From NCBI GenBank assembly GCA_030065875.1, contig JASJCR010000004.1, forward strand, positions 53,049 through 117,048: 64,000 bases of DNA, given 5' to 3'. This DNA is from Ardenticatenaceae bacterium. GTDB lineage: Bacteria; Chloroflexota; Anaerolineae; Promineifilales; Promineifilaceae. A model generated the notes under the pieces. That model worked only from the letters and a program-made list of their open reading frames with translations, was not told where the DNA came from and did no database searches. Below are positions 54,988 to 63,699 of the stretch, in pieces; position 1 is the first letter of the stretch, and each line of letters opens with the position of its first letter. A program made the position numbers and the translations under genes.

Positions 54988-57603
54988 TTAATTATTAATG
55001 ATCGGCAGATGGTTGAAGAAGGGAGACCACTCGTGGGCACCAATATCGACCGCTCCGCCGTATAAGCGAGGTCGTTCGCCCAGATCCAGCGGAAGGAGTT
55101 CGGTCATGTCTCCATCCCCGTCGAGATCCAGGGTGTCCGGCAAGAGCAAGCCATTGGTGCCGACATCGACGGCCGGGCTGGTTTCAAACGGCCGCAAATC
55201 ACCGTGATCGTCGTCGGCCGTCCCCCACTGCTGGTCTGGACCTGGAGCCGGATCGCGCTCAAAGGGAGTGCTTGTCGGGGCACCCTGAGTGCCGCTGATT
55301 AGATTGGTCGTCTGAGTCACACCAAATCCGCTGTTGATGAACAGCTCCGCCCCCAAGCTGTTATCCTGATTGCCCCACAAGATCGTGTTGCCAATCAGAG
55401 CACCCTCGCTGGCAACCCCGGTCAAAAAGGCCCCGCCGCCGATGCCGCCGGCCTGATTGGCGGCAAAAGTGGCGTTGACCATTTGCAAAGGGCTGTCGTT
55501 GCTGCTCAGGCCGCCACCCTCGCCGACGGCCGTGTTGGCTACGAAAACCGCGTTCGCCACAGTCGGGCTGGTGCGCAGGAAGTAAGCACCACCCCCGCTG
55601 CCAAAGCTGGTGCCGGCCGCGTTGCTGCGGAAGAGTCCGTTTGAGACCTCGATGGTGCCGTCCTCGTCGTAGATGCCGGCGCCGTGGATACCGGCCGTGT
55701 TGTGCGAGAAATCGACCTGGCCGAGAAGCGTGCTGCTGTCGGTGCTATACAGGCCGCCGCCGCGGCTGATGGCACTGTTGCGATCAAAGGTCGAGTCGTG
55801 AATTTGGAGCGACCCCAACGCGTTGGCGATGGCGCCGCCCAGGAAGGCGGAGTTTTCCTGCAAGAGCGTATCGTGGATCAGCGCTGACGATATCTCGCTG
55901 TATAGGCCACCCCCGTTGCTGCCGGCGCTGTTGGACAGAACCGTTGAGGCGACAAGCTGCAGGTTACCGGTACTCAGATATATCCCGCCGCCGTTGGTCG
56001 AAGCCTGATTTCCGACCACCATCGCCTGGCGCAAAACCAGCGTATCACCAACCGTAAATATTCCCCCACCGAGGTTAGCCACATTGTTCTCAAAGGTAAC
56101 CTGGTTCAGGGTGGGGTCGGCGTTGTTGCTTAACATCCCGCCACCGGTGACGGTGGCACGATTGGCAGAAAAAATCACTCCGATCAAGTTGGGTGCAGAT
56201 TCGCCCACATACAGTCCACCGCCATCGTCTGCCGTGTTGGCCGAGAAGACAACCTGGCGAAGTGTGGGATCACTAGCCAGCAGATAGAGTCCGCCGCCCA
56301 CATCGGCCGCACTGCCCTGAAACGCAAGCTGGCTCAGGATCGGGTCGGCTTCTACCAGATATATTCCGCCCCCCCGGCCGTCACTAAAGCGGCCGCCATC
56401 AAACCGGGCGTTCCCGGCCGTGATCGTAAATCCGTCTAGCGTCGTGCCCTGCGGACCGATCCCGGTAGCATAGACCACGTGGAACGAATTGCGGCCGATT
56501 ATGCTGGTCGTGGTGGTAACGACGCCCATGCTGTCGGCTGCGTCATTGCCATCGATATCTCCAGAGAGAACGGTCACGTTGGCGGCCGGGTTTCGCTGGT
56601 CCAACGCTGTTTCAGTGGCCGCGAAGCCGCCGAAGACGTCGACTTGCGGCTTGAGCTGAAAGGTCGCTGTGCGGGAATCGGCCGGATCGAGCGGCCGGGT
56701 TGGGGTATACACACCGCCAGCCACCCAGATTTCGTCCTGGGCATCTGCCGCGCCCAGGGCTCGTTCCAGCGTGGAATAGGCGTCGGCCCAGGAAGCGCCG
56801 TCGTGGTCCTCACCGGCCGCCAGCTGGCCGATTTCAGTCGGTGAAAGGACGCGGTCGTAAATGCGCAGGTCGTCGAGATGACCGTTAAAGTAATCGGTGC
56901 GGGTGCCGCCATCCCAATCCTGGCCAATCGTCCACGGGCGGCCGGTCAGATCGCCTACAACCGCATTCAAGGTCACCGCCTGCGTCTCGTTTCCATTGAG
57001 GTAGAAGCGCACCAGCGTGCTGGTGCCAGAACGCTCTCCGGTAACCGTCACATGCTGCCAATCGGGAAGGGCGGTCTGGTTGAAGTTGACAAATACATCG
57101 CGAATCCTTAAATGGTATTTGCCGTCGTAGAGGCCGAAGTTAAGCAGGTTCCCTCCCCCGGCCGTATGTTTACCAACCATGTTCTGATTGGCGAAGGGGG
57201 TATCGGAGTTGGCCCAAAGGGTAACGGTAAAATCATCTGGCAGGTCAAAATCGGCCGTATCGACAAAGTCACCGCTGCCGTCAAGGCTCAACGAGCTGCT
57301 GTTGGGCAAGTTGAGATCGGGTGGTAAATCGGAGTCAAAGGCAGCATCGCCTCCCAACTGACCATGAGCCTGCGTTTTGGAAACGTCGGCCGTGGTGGGG
57401 CCGCTGTTTTCATCAAAGCGCCAATAGGCCAGCAGGCCATCATCCCGCGCAGCGTTGACGTAGAAAATCGATTTGGCCGTTGAACCTGCCGGCTGGCTCG
57501 CCTTCAGAGACGTTACGTGCATTCCAACAAATAAGAGCGGTAAGATCAATCCAGCCAGGATCACTGACGCAATCCTGGTGCGCAAAAAACGGTTCACCAT
57601 CAT
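54988..57603 (-). CDS. secreted LamG plus parallel beta-helix repeat protein
   Basis: An 871-residue exported protein (signal IASVILAGLILPLLFVGMHV). The sequence IFYVNAARDDG (46-56) is interrupted by a LamG/concanavalin-like domain (LLAYWRFDENSGP to YDRVLSPTEIGQLAAGE, about 57-268), after which DHDGASWADAYSTLERAL resumes the usual N-cap of beta-helix proteins. Some fifteen repeats of the type GGGxxxxxSDPTLxxVxFxxNxA follow (400-750), as in polymorphic outer-membrane-type repeats. It ends with IGAHEWSPFFNHLPIINN; hydrophobic LPxxxN tails of this kind occur in Chloroflexota secreted proteins and may aid anchoring. A gene scar with the same N-cap lies at 26838-26942. Function unknown; adhesion or glycan binding is possible. 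Confidence 0.87.
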   Translation of the reverse strand: MMVNRFLRTRIASVILAGLILPLLFVGMHVTSLKASQPAGSTAKSIFYVNAARDDGLLAYWRFDENSGPTTADVSKTQAHGQLGGDAAFDSDLPPDLNLPNSSSLSLDGSGDFVDTADFDLPDDFTVTLWANSDTPFANQNMVGKHTAGGGNLLNFGLYDGKYHLRIRDVFVNFNQTALPDWQHVTVTGERSGTSTLVRFYLNGNETQAVTLNAVVGDLTGRPWTIGQDWDGGTRTDYFNGHLDDLRIYDRVLSPTEIGQLAAGEDHDGASWADAYSTLERALGAADAQDEIWVAGGVYTPTRPLDPADSRTATFQLKPQVDVFGGFAATETALDQRNPAANVTVLSGDIDGNDAADSMGVVTTTTSIIGRNSFHVVYATGIGPQGTTLDGFTITAGNARFDGGRFSDGRGGGIYLVEADPILSQLAFQGSAADVGGGLYLLASDPTLRQVVFSANTADDGGGLYVGESAPNLIGVIFSANRATVTGGGMLSNNADPTLNQVTFENNVANLGGGIFTVGDTLVLRQAMVVGNQASTNGGGIYLSTGNLQLVASTVLSNSAGSNGGGLYSEISSALIHDTLLQENSAFLGGAIANALGSLQIHDSTFDRNSAISRGGGLYSTDSSTLLGQVDFSHNTAGIHGAGIYDEDGTIEVSNGLFRSNAAGTSFGSGGGAYFLRTSPTVANAVFVANTAVGEGGGLSSNDSPLQMVNATFAANQAGGIGGGAFLTGVASEGALIGNTILWGNQDNSLGAELFINSGFGVTQTTNLISGTQGAPTSTPFERDPAPGPDQQWGTADDDHGDLRPFETSPAVDVGTNGLLLPDTLDLDGDGDMTELLPLDLGERPRLYGGAVDIGAHEWSPFFNHLPIINN

Positions 57604-57738
57604 TTATAACCTCAAGCGTATATTTTTATTCCCAATCCATTTGAACAACTTTGCGACATGGTGACAGCGCATCGTCAATTCACCGTCAATTAAGCAAGAA
57701 GCGATCAGTTCTTCAATCCTTCGGCTGCGCTCAGGGCA

Positions 57739-57805
57739 GTTTCTGTGATAATCTGTGTTAATCTGTGGCTCTTCCTTTACAATTCTTTTTTTAAACCACT
57801 TAAAA
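57739..57805. repeat. AATCTGCG palindromic element, copy C (half)
   Basis: TTCTGTGATAATCTGTGTTA then ATCTGTGGC, followed by TTTTTTTAAACCACTTAAAA, which is the reverse complement of the left end of copy A. Only one arm is present; CCTTCGGCTGCGCTCAGGGC, another repeat, adjoins it at 57718-57737. Confidence 0.65.
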
Positions 57806-57875
57806 TCCGCTCCCAGGCGATCCCAGGTTCAGGGAACGGCCAAGCGGGCAGCAAAAAATTCTGAGGGAAAACAAA

Positions 57876-59318
57876 GTGCAGTTACCATCAAAGAGAAAAT
57901 CAAAAACGGCCGTTCTATCCCAGATGGCCGCCTGGCGTCAAAACGACGTTAAGTGGCGCGAAGGCAAGGTGTTCAGCCTGGTCTTTTTTGCCGGTGAGGA
58001 AGCCAGCTCCGTGGCCAAAGAGGCTTTCAATTTATTCTTTTCTGAAAATGGCCTAAATCCCACAGCCTTCCCCAGCCTGCGCCGTTTTGAAACCGAAGTC
58101 GTGGCCATGACGGCGTCGCTGCTGGGTGGAAATGAACAAACAGCCGGCAACATGACCTCTGGAGGCACGGAAAGTATCATCTTAGCCTGTCTGGCGGCAC
58201 GGGAATGGGCTCGGGCTCAGCGGCCAGAGGTGAACACACCGGAAATCATCTTACCGACAACCGGTCATCCCGCTTTTGACAAGGCGGCCCATTACTTCGA
58301 TATGCGGGTGACCCACGTGCCGGTCGGGGCCGATTTTAGGGCGGATGTGGCCGCAACCGAGGCGGCGATTACCCCAAACACGGTTTTGATTGTTGGCTCC
58401 GCGCCGGCTTATCCACACGGTGTGATCGACCCCATTCAGGAACTGGCTGCGCTGGCCCAGAAGCACGATCTCCTCTGCCATGTTGATGCCTGCGTCGGCG
58501 GGCTAATGCTCCCCTTTGTGCGCCGTCTGGGTTATGATCTGCCCGATTTTGATCTTTCGGTGCCGGGGGTGACATCAATTTCGGCCGATTTACACAAGTA
58601 TGGCTACGCGGCCAAAGGAGCGTCGGTGATTCTTTACCGCAATGCTAGCCTGCGCCGCCATCAGCTTTTTGCTACGATCGAGTGGCCGGGGGGTATTTAC
58701 GCCTCGCCTACGCTGGCCGGAACCCGGCCGGGTGGGCCGATTGCCGCGGCCTGGGCGATTATGAATTATCTGGGGGAAGAAGGATATGTTCAAATCACCA
58801 AACGGGTGATGGCCACGGTGGAGCGCATTCGTGAAGCGATCGATGCTATAGATGACATCGAGATATTGGGCGAGCCAGCGATGAGCATTTTGGCCATTGC
58901 CTCTGATTCGCTGGACATCTACGAAGTCGGTGATGAGCTGGGGCTGATGGGCTGGCATTTGGACCGGCAGCATTATCCGGCCAGCCTACATCTTACCCTA
59001 CATGGTGCCCATGTTGACCGGGTAGATGAATTTTTGCGCGATTTGCGGACGGCCGTTGCCCGGGCAAAAAAACCAAGTCTGGGCAAGACAGGCCGTCAAA
59101 TCCTACTCAATTCCGCCCGCTTGCTCGTCAATGGGCTTCCTTCTCGATGGGTCAGCCGTTTATTTCCTCAAGCTGCCGCTAAGTTTAGCAGTGAGGGGGA
59201 AGGGGTTCCCAAACGCTCGGCCGCTATGTACGGCATGATGGCCAATCTGCCTAATCGAGGTGATATCAAGGAGGTCGTGCTGGATTTAGTCGAAGAATTT
59301 ACGACTCAGCAGAAGTAA
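57876..59318 (+). CDS. PLP-dependent lyase/decarboxylase, sphingosine-1-phosphate lyase-like
   Basis: A 480-residue fold-type I PLP enzyme, GTG start at 57876 (GAGGG upstream), with a possible later ATG at MAAWRQND. Marks: AFPSLRRFETEVVAMTASLL, GNMTSGGTESIILACLAARE (cofactor phosphate), the HVDACVGG Asp that contacts the pyridine ring, and SADLHKYGYAAKGAS with the Schiff-base Lys. The spacing and GTRPGGPIAAAW are those of sphinganine-1-phosphate aldolases, which split long-chain-base phosphates into phosphoethanolamine and an aldehyde. Bacterial homologs may use other substrates. It has no linked sphingolipid genes in the window. Confidence 0.87.
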   Translation: MQLPSKRKSKTAVLSQMAAWRQNDVKWREGKVFSLVFFAGEEASSVAKEAFNLFFSENGLNPTAFPSLRRFETEVVAMTASLLGGNEQTAGNMTSGGTESIILACLAAREWARAQRPEVNTPEIILPTTGHPAFDKAAHYFDMRVTHVPVGADFRADVAATEAAITPNTVLIVGSAPAYPHGVIDPIQELAALAQKHDLLCHVDACVGGLMLPFVRRLGYDLPDFDLSVPGVTSISADLHKYGYAAKGASVILYRNASLRRHQLFATIEWPGGIYASPTLAGTRPGGPIAAAWAIMNYLGEEGYVQITKRVMATVERIREAIDAIDDIEILGEPAMSILAIASDSLDIYEVGDELGLMGWHLDRQHYPASLHLTLHGAHVDRVDEFLRDLRTAVARAKKPSLGKTGRQILLNSARLLVNGLPSRWVSRLFPQAAAKFSSEGEGVPKRSAAMYGMMANLPNRGDIKEVVLDLVEEFTTQQK

Positions 59319-59325
59319 GAGGAAA

Positions 59326-60183
59326 TTAAGGAGAGGTGCACCCCCCGCCATACCCCGGTCGGATTTGCCACCAGTCATTGCATGAACGCGGATCCTGAAA
59401 TGCACCCCCATCGGCCGTGGCGACCACCACCGCTTTTCCACTGGTGACGCCAAACGGCTGGCCGGCTGGCAGGGCCGGCAACGCGTATCCCGGTGAGGGG
59501 TAGTTGTAGCGGGGGCCATCCGGCCGATCCAGGCTGTTATAAAGGCTAATTAAATTAGGATCGGTGCAGATCCCGTCGACGTGGACCGTATACCCTCTGG
59601 CGGCCGAGTCTTCCCGAGTGTAGTGCAGGGCGACCGTGTCTTCATCCGCGTACATGATGACCACTTCCATTCCGCCGCCGATGTCGTAGCCAGAGGCTGG
59701 CGCACGCAGGGGGATTCCGGCCGGCAGGTCAAAAGAGATCGCCGAGACAACGGGAGTAACAATAGGCCCCCCTCTCTGACCTGGATTTGGAGAAGGCGCC
59801 CACTGCCATTCATGGATCCGAAGTAAGCCGGAAATTGGCGGGACCCGATTTGGGCTGAACAGGGTTGCCAGCTGAGGAGGTGCCGTGGGATCGTTAACGC
59901 CATAATCAACGAGATCTTTTATTAAGCCTGGGTTCGTATTGGCAATATACCCACGGAGCCCCAAATTTTTATCGGCGTGATTGACCGCCGGCCGTACCGG
60001 ATTGTCCTTGTCAAATTGGGTCACGAAAAGGCTCGCATAGGAGCGGTTTGATGTCGTTGGGCAGATGCTAGCGGACTGGACGACGGGCAAATAGGCCCTG
60101 GGCATCATTATTTGGGTGTCAGCAACAGCCGCCCAGGAGCCGCCCATCATCAATAGAAGAATCAAAATAATTGATGCTTTCAT
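59326..60183 (-). CDS. small secreted protein with possible M23-like barrel, unknown
   Basis: A 285-residue exported protein (signal ASIILILLLMMGGSWAAVA). The mature start AYLPVVQSA resembles the YLPxx motifs common in Chloroflexota secreted proteins. Residues 150-230 (FDLPAGIPLRAPASGYDIGG, VVIMYADEDTVALHYTRED) have the strand pattern of lysostaphin-like barrels, but the HxxxD and HxH zinc ligands are not seen, so any such domain would be non-catalytic. It has four Cys residues, two of them near the end (SCNDWW, GGGC). Converges with the PLP-enzyme gene, seven bases apart. Function not recognised. Confidence 0.72.
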   Translation of the reverse strand: MKASIILILLLMMGGSWAAVADTQIMMPRAYLPVVQSASICPTTSNRSYASLFVTQFDKDNPVRPAVNHADKNLGLRGYIANTNPGLIKDLVDYGVNDPTAPPQLATLFSPNRVPPISGLLRIHEWQWAPSPNPGQRGGPIVTPVVSAISFDLPAGIPLRAPASGYDIGGGMEVVIMYADEDTVALHYTREDSAARGYTVHVDGICTDPNLISLYNSLDRPDGPRYNYPSPGYALPALPAGQPFGVTSGKAVVVATADGGAFQDPRSCNDWWQIRPGYGGGCTSP

Positions 60184-60277
60184 ATTTATCCCCTTTAGAA
60201 CTCTTCCAAATGAATGATTATCGTTCAGGTCAGTAAAAGGAAAAGGGGAAAATTTAAATTACCGGATGTAAAGTTAT

Positions 60278-61165
60278 TTACAGGTCTTTAGCAGCAGGAA
60301 CAATCTCCTTGGCGAAGGTCTCTAATGGAGTTATCTCATAAACATTGGGCATATTAAAAATGGCGTGTGTGAACCCCATGTCGGATAAGTTCTTGAGTCG
60401 CTCCAGCACACTATCAACTGTATCATGGCCATCCGCAAGATGGACTGTCCCTAGCGATGTTTTTTCGATCGTATCATAATCACGGTTTAGATTTTCACAG
60501 TGTCCTTTTAATGTGTCGATCGCTTGCTGCATACGTTCTTCTCCTGCACCTTCAAAGAAGTTACAGGCATCAGCATATTGGGCCACCATGCGCAATGTTT
60601 TTTTCGGCCCCATGCCGCCAATCATGATGCGGGGATGCGGGTCACTTAATGGACGGGGATTATTTGTAATTTTTGGGGCAGCAAAGTGTTTGCCTTCGAA
60701 ACTACTTTCATCAGATGACCATAATTCTTTTGCCAATTGCAAATTATCTTCCAGCATTTCAAACCGTTTACTTATCCCTGGATAAGGAATGCCATATCCG
60801 ACAGCCTCTTCTTCATACCAGGCTGCCCCAATACCGAGATATGCCCGACCACCTGAGAGAATGTCGAGTGTGTTGACCATTTTTAATAAGGCAGATGGAT
60901 ATCGATAAATAACGCCGGTTACTAAAGCACCGAGATACAACTTCTCGGTCAAGCCAGCAAAATATCCGAGAGTCGTATAACTCTCAAGCATGGGATCATT
61001 ATATGCTTCACCGAATAGATTTTGAATTTGGAAGTAATGATCCATAACCCACAAACTGGCAAAATCACTTTCCTCAGCGGTTGTGACAATTTCTTTGAGC
61101 TTTGGACGTATTTCCTTGGTTCCATTTGGGTACTTAAACGAGGGGATTTGTAGCCCGATTTGCAT
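60278..61165 (-). CDS. LLM-class flavin/F420-dependent oxidoreductase
   Basis: A 295-residue (beta/alpha)8 oxidoreductase. The second of two adjacent ATGs (61165) is preferred, six bases after AAGGAG; the frame runs 23 codons further upstream without support. Luciferase-like marks: MQIGLQIPSFKYPNG, SLWVMDHYFQ, LGALVTGVIYRYPSALLKMV, LDILSGGRAYLGIGAAWYEE and PRIMIGGMGPKKTLRMVAQY. Members reduce or oxidise varied substrates with F420H2 or FMNH2. The TLDILSGGRxxLGIGAGWxxxE pattern is common in F420-dependent members, but the cofactor is not certain from sequence. Confidence 0.88.
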   Translation of the reverse strand: MQIGLQIPSFKYPNGTKEIRPKLKEIVTTAEESDFASLWVMDHYFQIQNLFGEAYNDPMLESYTTLGYFAGLTEKLYLGALVTGVIYRYPSALLKMVNTLDILSGGRAYLGIGAAWYEEEAVGYGIPYPGISKRFEMLEDNLQLAKELWSSDESSFEGKHFAAPKITNNPRPLSDPHPRIMIGGMGPKKTLRMVAQYADACNFFEGAGEERMQQAIDTLKGHCENLNRDYDTIEKTSLGTVHLADGHDTVDSVLERLKNLSDMGFTHAIFNMPNVYEITPLETFAKEIVPAAKDL

Positions 61166-61318
61166 CATTTTCTCCTTACAACTAATCCGTTTTCGCCAAT
61201 AGCCTATTGTATAAAGATTAAGAATCGATGCCATTTAACAAGTTTAGAGCGGTTCACTGAATGTGTTAATTTGTACAATCTTGAGTGCCTAAACTAAAAA
61301 TACCTCCTTATCTATTTA

Positions 61319-62734
61319 CTAACGCAGTGAATGTTCGAATTGGGGTGGTTGGGCACCTTCTGGCAGCGGGCTTTTATACGGTTGCTCTTTCATGGCCGCC
61401 TCAAACTCTTCTTTGGCTTTTTCGAGCTTTTCAGGGGCGATAATCAACTCCGCAGCAGCCAGGGCCATCACTTTGGCCGCATACATCATTCCCTTATGCC
61501 CGATTGACATACGCCCCGTGGCCACGGCCCCCCAGGAATGACCAGGTGTACGGGTCGTCCAGGTGGTGGCCCGCAGCATGCTGCATGGGGCGTAGCGGCT
61601 CATGTCACCCATATCCGTTGAGGCGGGAATTAGGTCTGACGAACTTGGATACACACCACCAATCAGCGGCCGGCTTGCCGTCACCGCATCCAGGCCAAAA
61701 CGCTGCATCAGCTGCTGTTTGTTGGCATCGGTGAAATACTCGTTGATCTTGGCGGCGTAAGCCATCTCTTCTTCAGTGAAGTCAATCCCACCCAGTTCCT
61801 GCATGACCTCATACTGCACATCTGCCAGGACATGGTTAGAAAGGACACTGGACGCCCCACCCAAGTGCTTTGCGTCTAGTTCAGTATCGGTCATCAGGGC
61901 CGCACCCTGGGCGATGCGCAGCACGCGCTGTGTTGTCTCTTCCAGATTCCGTGGGTCAATCGCCCGAATGACATAATCGCTCGAGGCCCGATCAGGTACG
62001 ACATTCGCTGCCAGGCCGCCTTCAGTTATGATGTAGTGAATACGGACGTCTGGGGTGACGTGCTCACGCATATAATTGACACCAACGTTCATCAGTTCTA
62101 CCGCATCCAGGGCAGAGCGGCCGGCATGGGGGGTGGCCGCGGCGTGGGAAGTGATGCCCTTAAACGTAAACTGATATCTGTTAAGACCCAACATACTGCC
62201 TTTCATGGCGCTGTTCACCTGCCCTGGATGCCAGTTAAACGTGGCGTCGATGTCGTCAAATACGCCTGCACGGCCCATAAAAGTTTTACCACCACCGCCT
62301 TCTTCAGCAGGGCAACCGTAATATCGCACGGTGGCTTGATTACCGGTTGCTTCCAGCCAGACTTTGAAGCCCACGGCCGCCGCCAGGCATCCTGTACCGA
62401 GCAGATTGTGCCCACAGCCATGCCCCCACCCATTCGGTTCGATGGGATCTGGGGTATTCTGGTCCTTCTGGGATAGACCGGGCAGGGCATCGTATTCACC
62501 AGCAAAGGCGATAACAGGCTTGCCTTCGCCCCATTCAGCGATGAAGGCCGTGCTCATTCCACCCACATCCCAGGTGATGGTGAAGCCTTCCTGTTCGAGA
62601 AAGTCTGCCTGCAGCTTTGAGGCGATGAACTCCTGGAACTGCTTCTCCGGGTTATCCCAGATTTTGTCGGACATGGTTGTGAAGCGAATCTGGTGTTCAT
62701 CCAGCCAATCCGCAATCTCTTGTTTTGTCTTCAT
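61319..62734 (-). CDS. M20-family amidohydrolase (AbgB-like)
   Basis: A 471-residue zinc amidohydrolase. The ATG at 62734 (MKTKQEIADW) is chosen because GAGGAC lies just upstream and the frame before it has no family similarity. Metal and catalytic sites: AFAGEYDALPGLSQ, GHGCGHNLLGTG with the ligand His, GCPAEEGGGGKTFM with the Glu pair, and TFNWHPGQ. The dimerisation domain (GLNRYQFTFKGITSHAAATP, then HAGRSALDAVELMNVGVNY) is present. It resembles the AbgB subunit of p-aminobenzoyl-glutamate hydrolase, but amide substrates of this group vary. Probably in one unit with the UroD-like gene transcribed just before it. Confidence 0.9.
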   Translation of the reverse strand: MKTKQEIADWLDEHQIRFTTMSDKIWDNPEKQFQEFIASKLQADFLEQEGFTITWDVGGMSTAFIAEWGEGKPVIAFAGEYDALPGLSQKDQNTPDPIEPNGWGHGCGHNLLGTGCLAAAVGFKVWLEATGNQATVRYYGCPAEEGGGGKTFMGRAGVFDDIDATFNWHPGQVNSAMKGSMLGLNRYQFTFKGITSHAAATPHAGRSALDAVELMNVGVNYMREHVTPDVRIHYIITEGGLAANVVPDRASSDYVIRAIDPRNLEETTQRVLRIAQGAALMTDTELDAKHLGGASSVLSNHVLADVQYEVMQELGGIDFTEEEMAYAAKINEYFTDANKQQLMQRFGLDAVTASRPLIGGVYPSSSDLIPASTDMGDMSRYAPCSMLRATTWTTRTPGHSWGAVATGRMSIGHKGMMYAAKVMALAAAELIIAPEKLEKAKEEFEAAMKEQPYKSPLPEGAQPPQFEHSLR

Positions 62735-62757
62735 ATGGTTTGTCCTCATGCTTTCAA

Positions 62758-63699
62758 TTAGCGTTGATAACGATGCGCTGTGGCGATGGCGGTCTGGATA
62801 TTGTCCCACCTGACGTCGTTCGGGAGGGTGCAATCAGCCCCTAAGATGAATCGGTCGGGCGCCCCCTGGCAGACGGTCGTAGTCGCCGTGATGATTTCCT
62901 CCTCGCTGCCCCGGGCGATGATCCCCAGGCGATCGAGACCACCCATAAACGGCCGGTCAAACATCCGCGAAAGCTCCTGGACGCTCAACCGCTCTGACCC
63001 CACCTGCTGGCTGCAGTTCACCACGTGACCCGGATAATCTAGAAAGGGGGTTAAATCATCATAGCTGCCGTGGTAATCGCAAATGTGAGTGATGTTAAAG
63101 ATACAGGCTCGATTCATTTCGGTCATTAAGGCCAGGTCAAAAGGCTTGACATAATCCGTAAACAGGGCCGAGTTCCCGAAGCGATCAGCCTCACCACCCT
63201 GCGTGGAGGCATAAAAGCCATCAATACCCAGCTTGATGCACGCTTTGACAAACATCATCAGGCTTTCGGTTATAATCTCCAGCCCTTGTTTTACTTTTTC
63301 AGGATCGGCTTGCATATGTGCCTGCAGCAGCTCGCGGCTGGTTGTGCTGGCGGCACACATGAGGGGCGAATAGAGGGTCATGATAATCAGGGCCTCTTTT
63401 TGGGCCGCGTCGAGCAGCCCCTTGGCAATTGACAGCTGGTTTTCGTAAAAATCCTCCCCATAGAGGGGCATTTTGGCCCAATCGGCCGGCTTCTGTATGT
63501 CTGGGAGATGGGGAAATTTATCTTCGTACTGGATTTTGACAAAATCCATGCCGGTATGGCGAAAAAAGGCCAGGTGTTTGTCCACGGCCGCCTGCCCGCG
63601 GTGGAAGGTCGGGTCAAAGTGGATAAAAAACCCGGCTGGAATGTATGCGGGTGCTTTGTCTTTGTCCAATAAGCCGAGAACCGCTTCTCTTTTATTCAT
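62758..63699 (-). CDS. uroporphyrinogen decarboxylase-family protein (UroD/methyltransferase-like)
   Basis: A 313-residue barrel protein. NKREAVLGLLDKDKAPAYIP is the usual UroD-family opening; YASTQGGEADRFGNSALFTD, NITHICDYHGSYDDLTPFLD and ILGADCTLPNDVRWDN near the end are family landmarks. The GADCTLP segment aligns with the Cys/His metal site of corrinoid methyltransferases such as MtaA, and ordinary heme-pathway HemE features (its GFAGAPFTL and RQAGR motifs) are absent. It is thus more likely a methyl-transfer or catabolic member than a heme enzyme. Stop lies 23 bases before the M20 start. Confidence 0.82.
   Translation of the reverse strand: MNKREAVLGLLDKDKAPAYIPAGFFIHFDPTFHRGQAAVDKHLAFFRHTGMDFVKIQYEDKFPHLPDIQKPADWAKMPLYGEDFYENQLSIAKGLLDAAQKEALIIMTLYSPLMCAASTTSRELLQAHMQADPEKVKQGLEIITESLMMFVKACIKLGIDGFYASTQGGEADRFGNSALFTDYVKPFDLALMTEMNRACIFNITHICDYHGSYDDLTPFLDYPGHVVNCSQQVGSERLSVQELSRMFDRPFMGGLDRLGIIARGSEEEIITATTTVCQGAPDRFILGADCTLPNDVRWDNIQTAIATAHRYQR

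Noticed and set aside
62758..63699. HemE of heme biosynthesis
   Set aside because: Typical HemE motifs are missing and no other heme gene is near; a UroD-like methyltransferase or catabolic member fits better.
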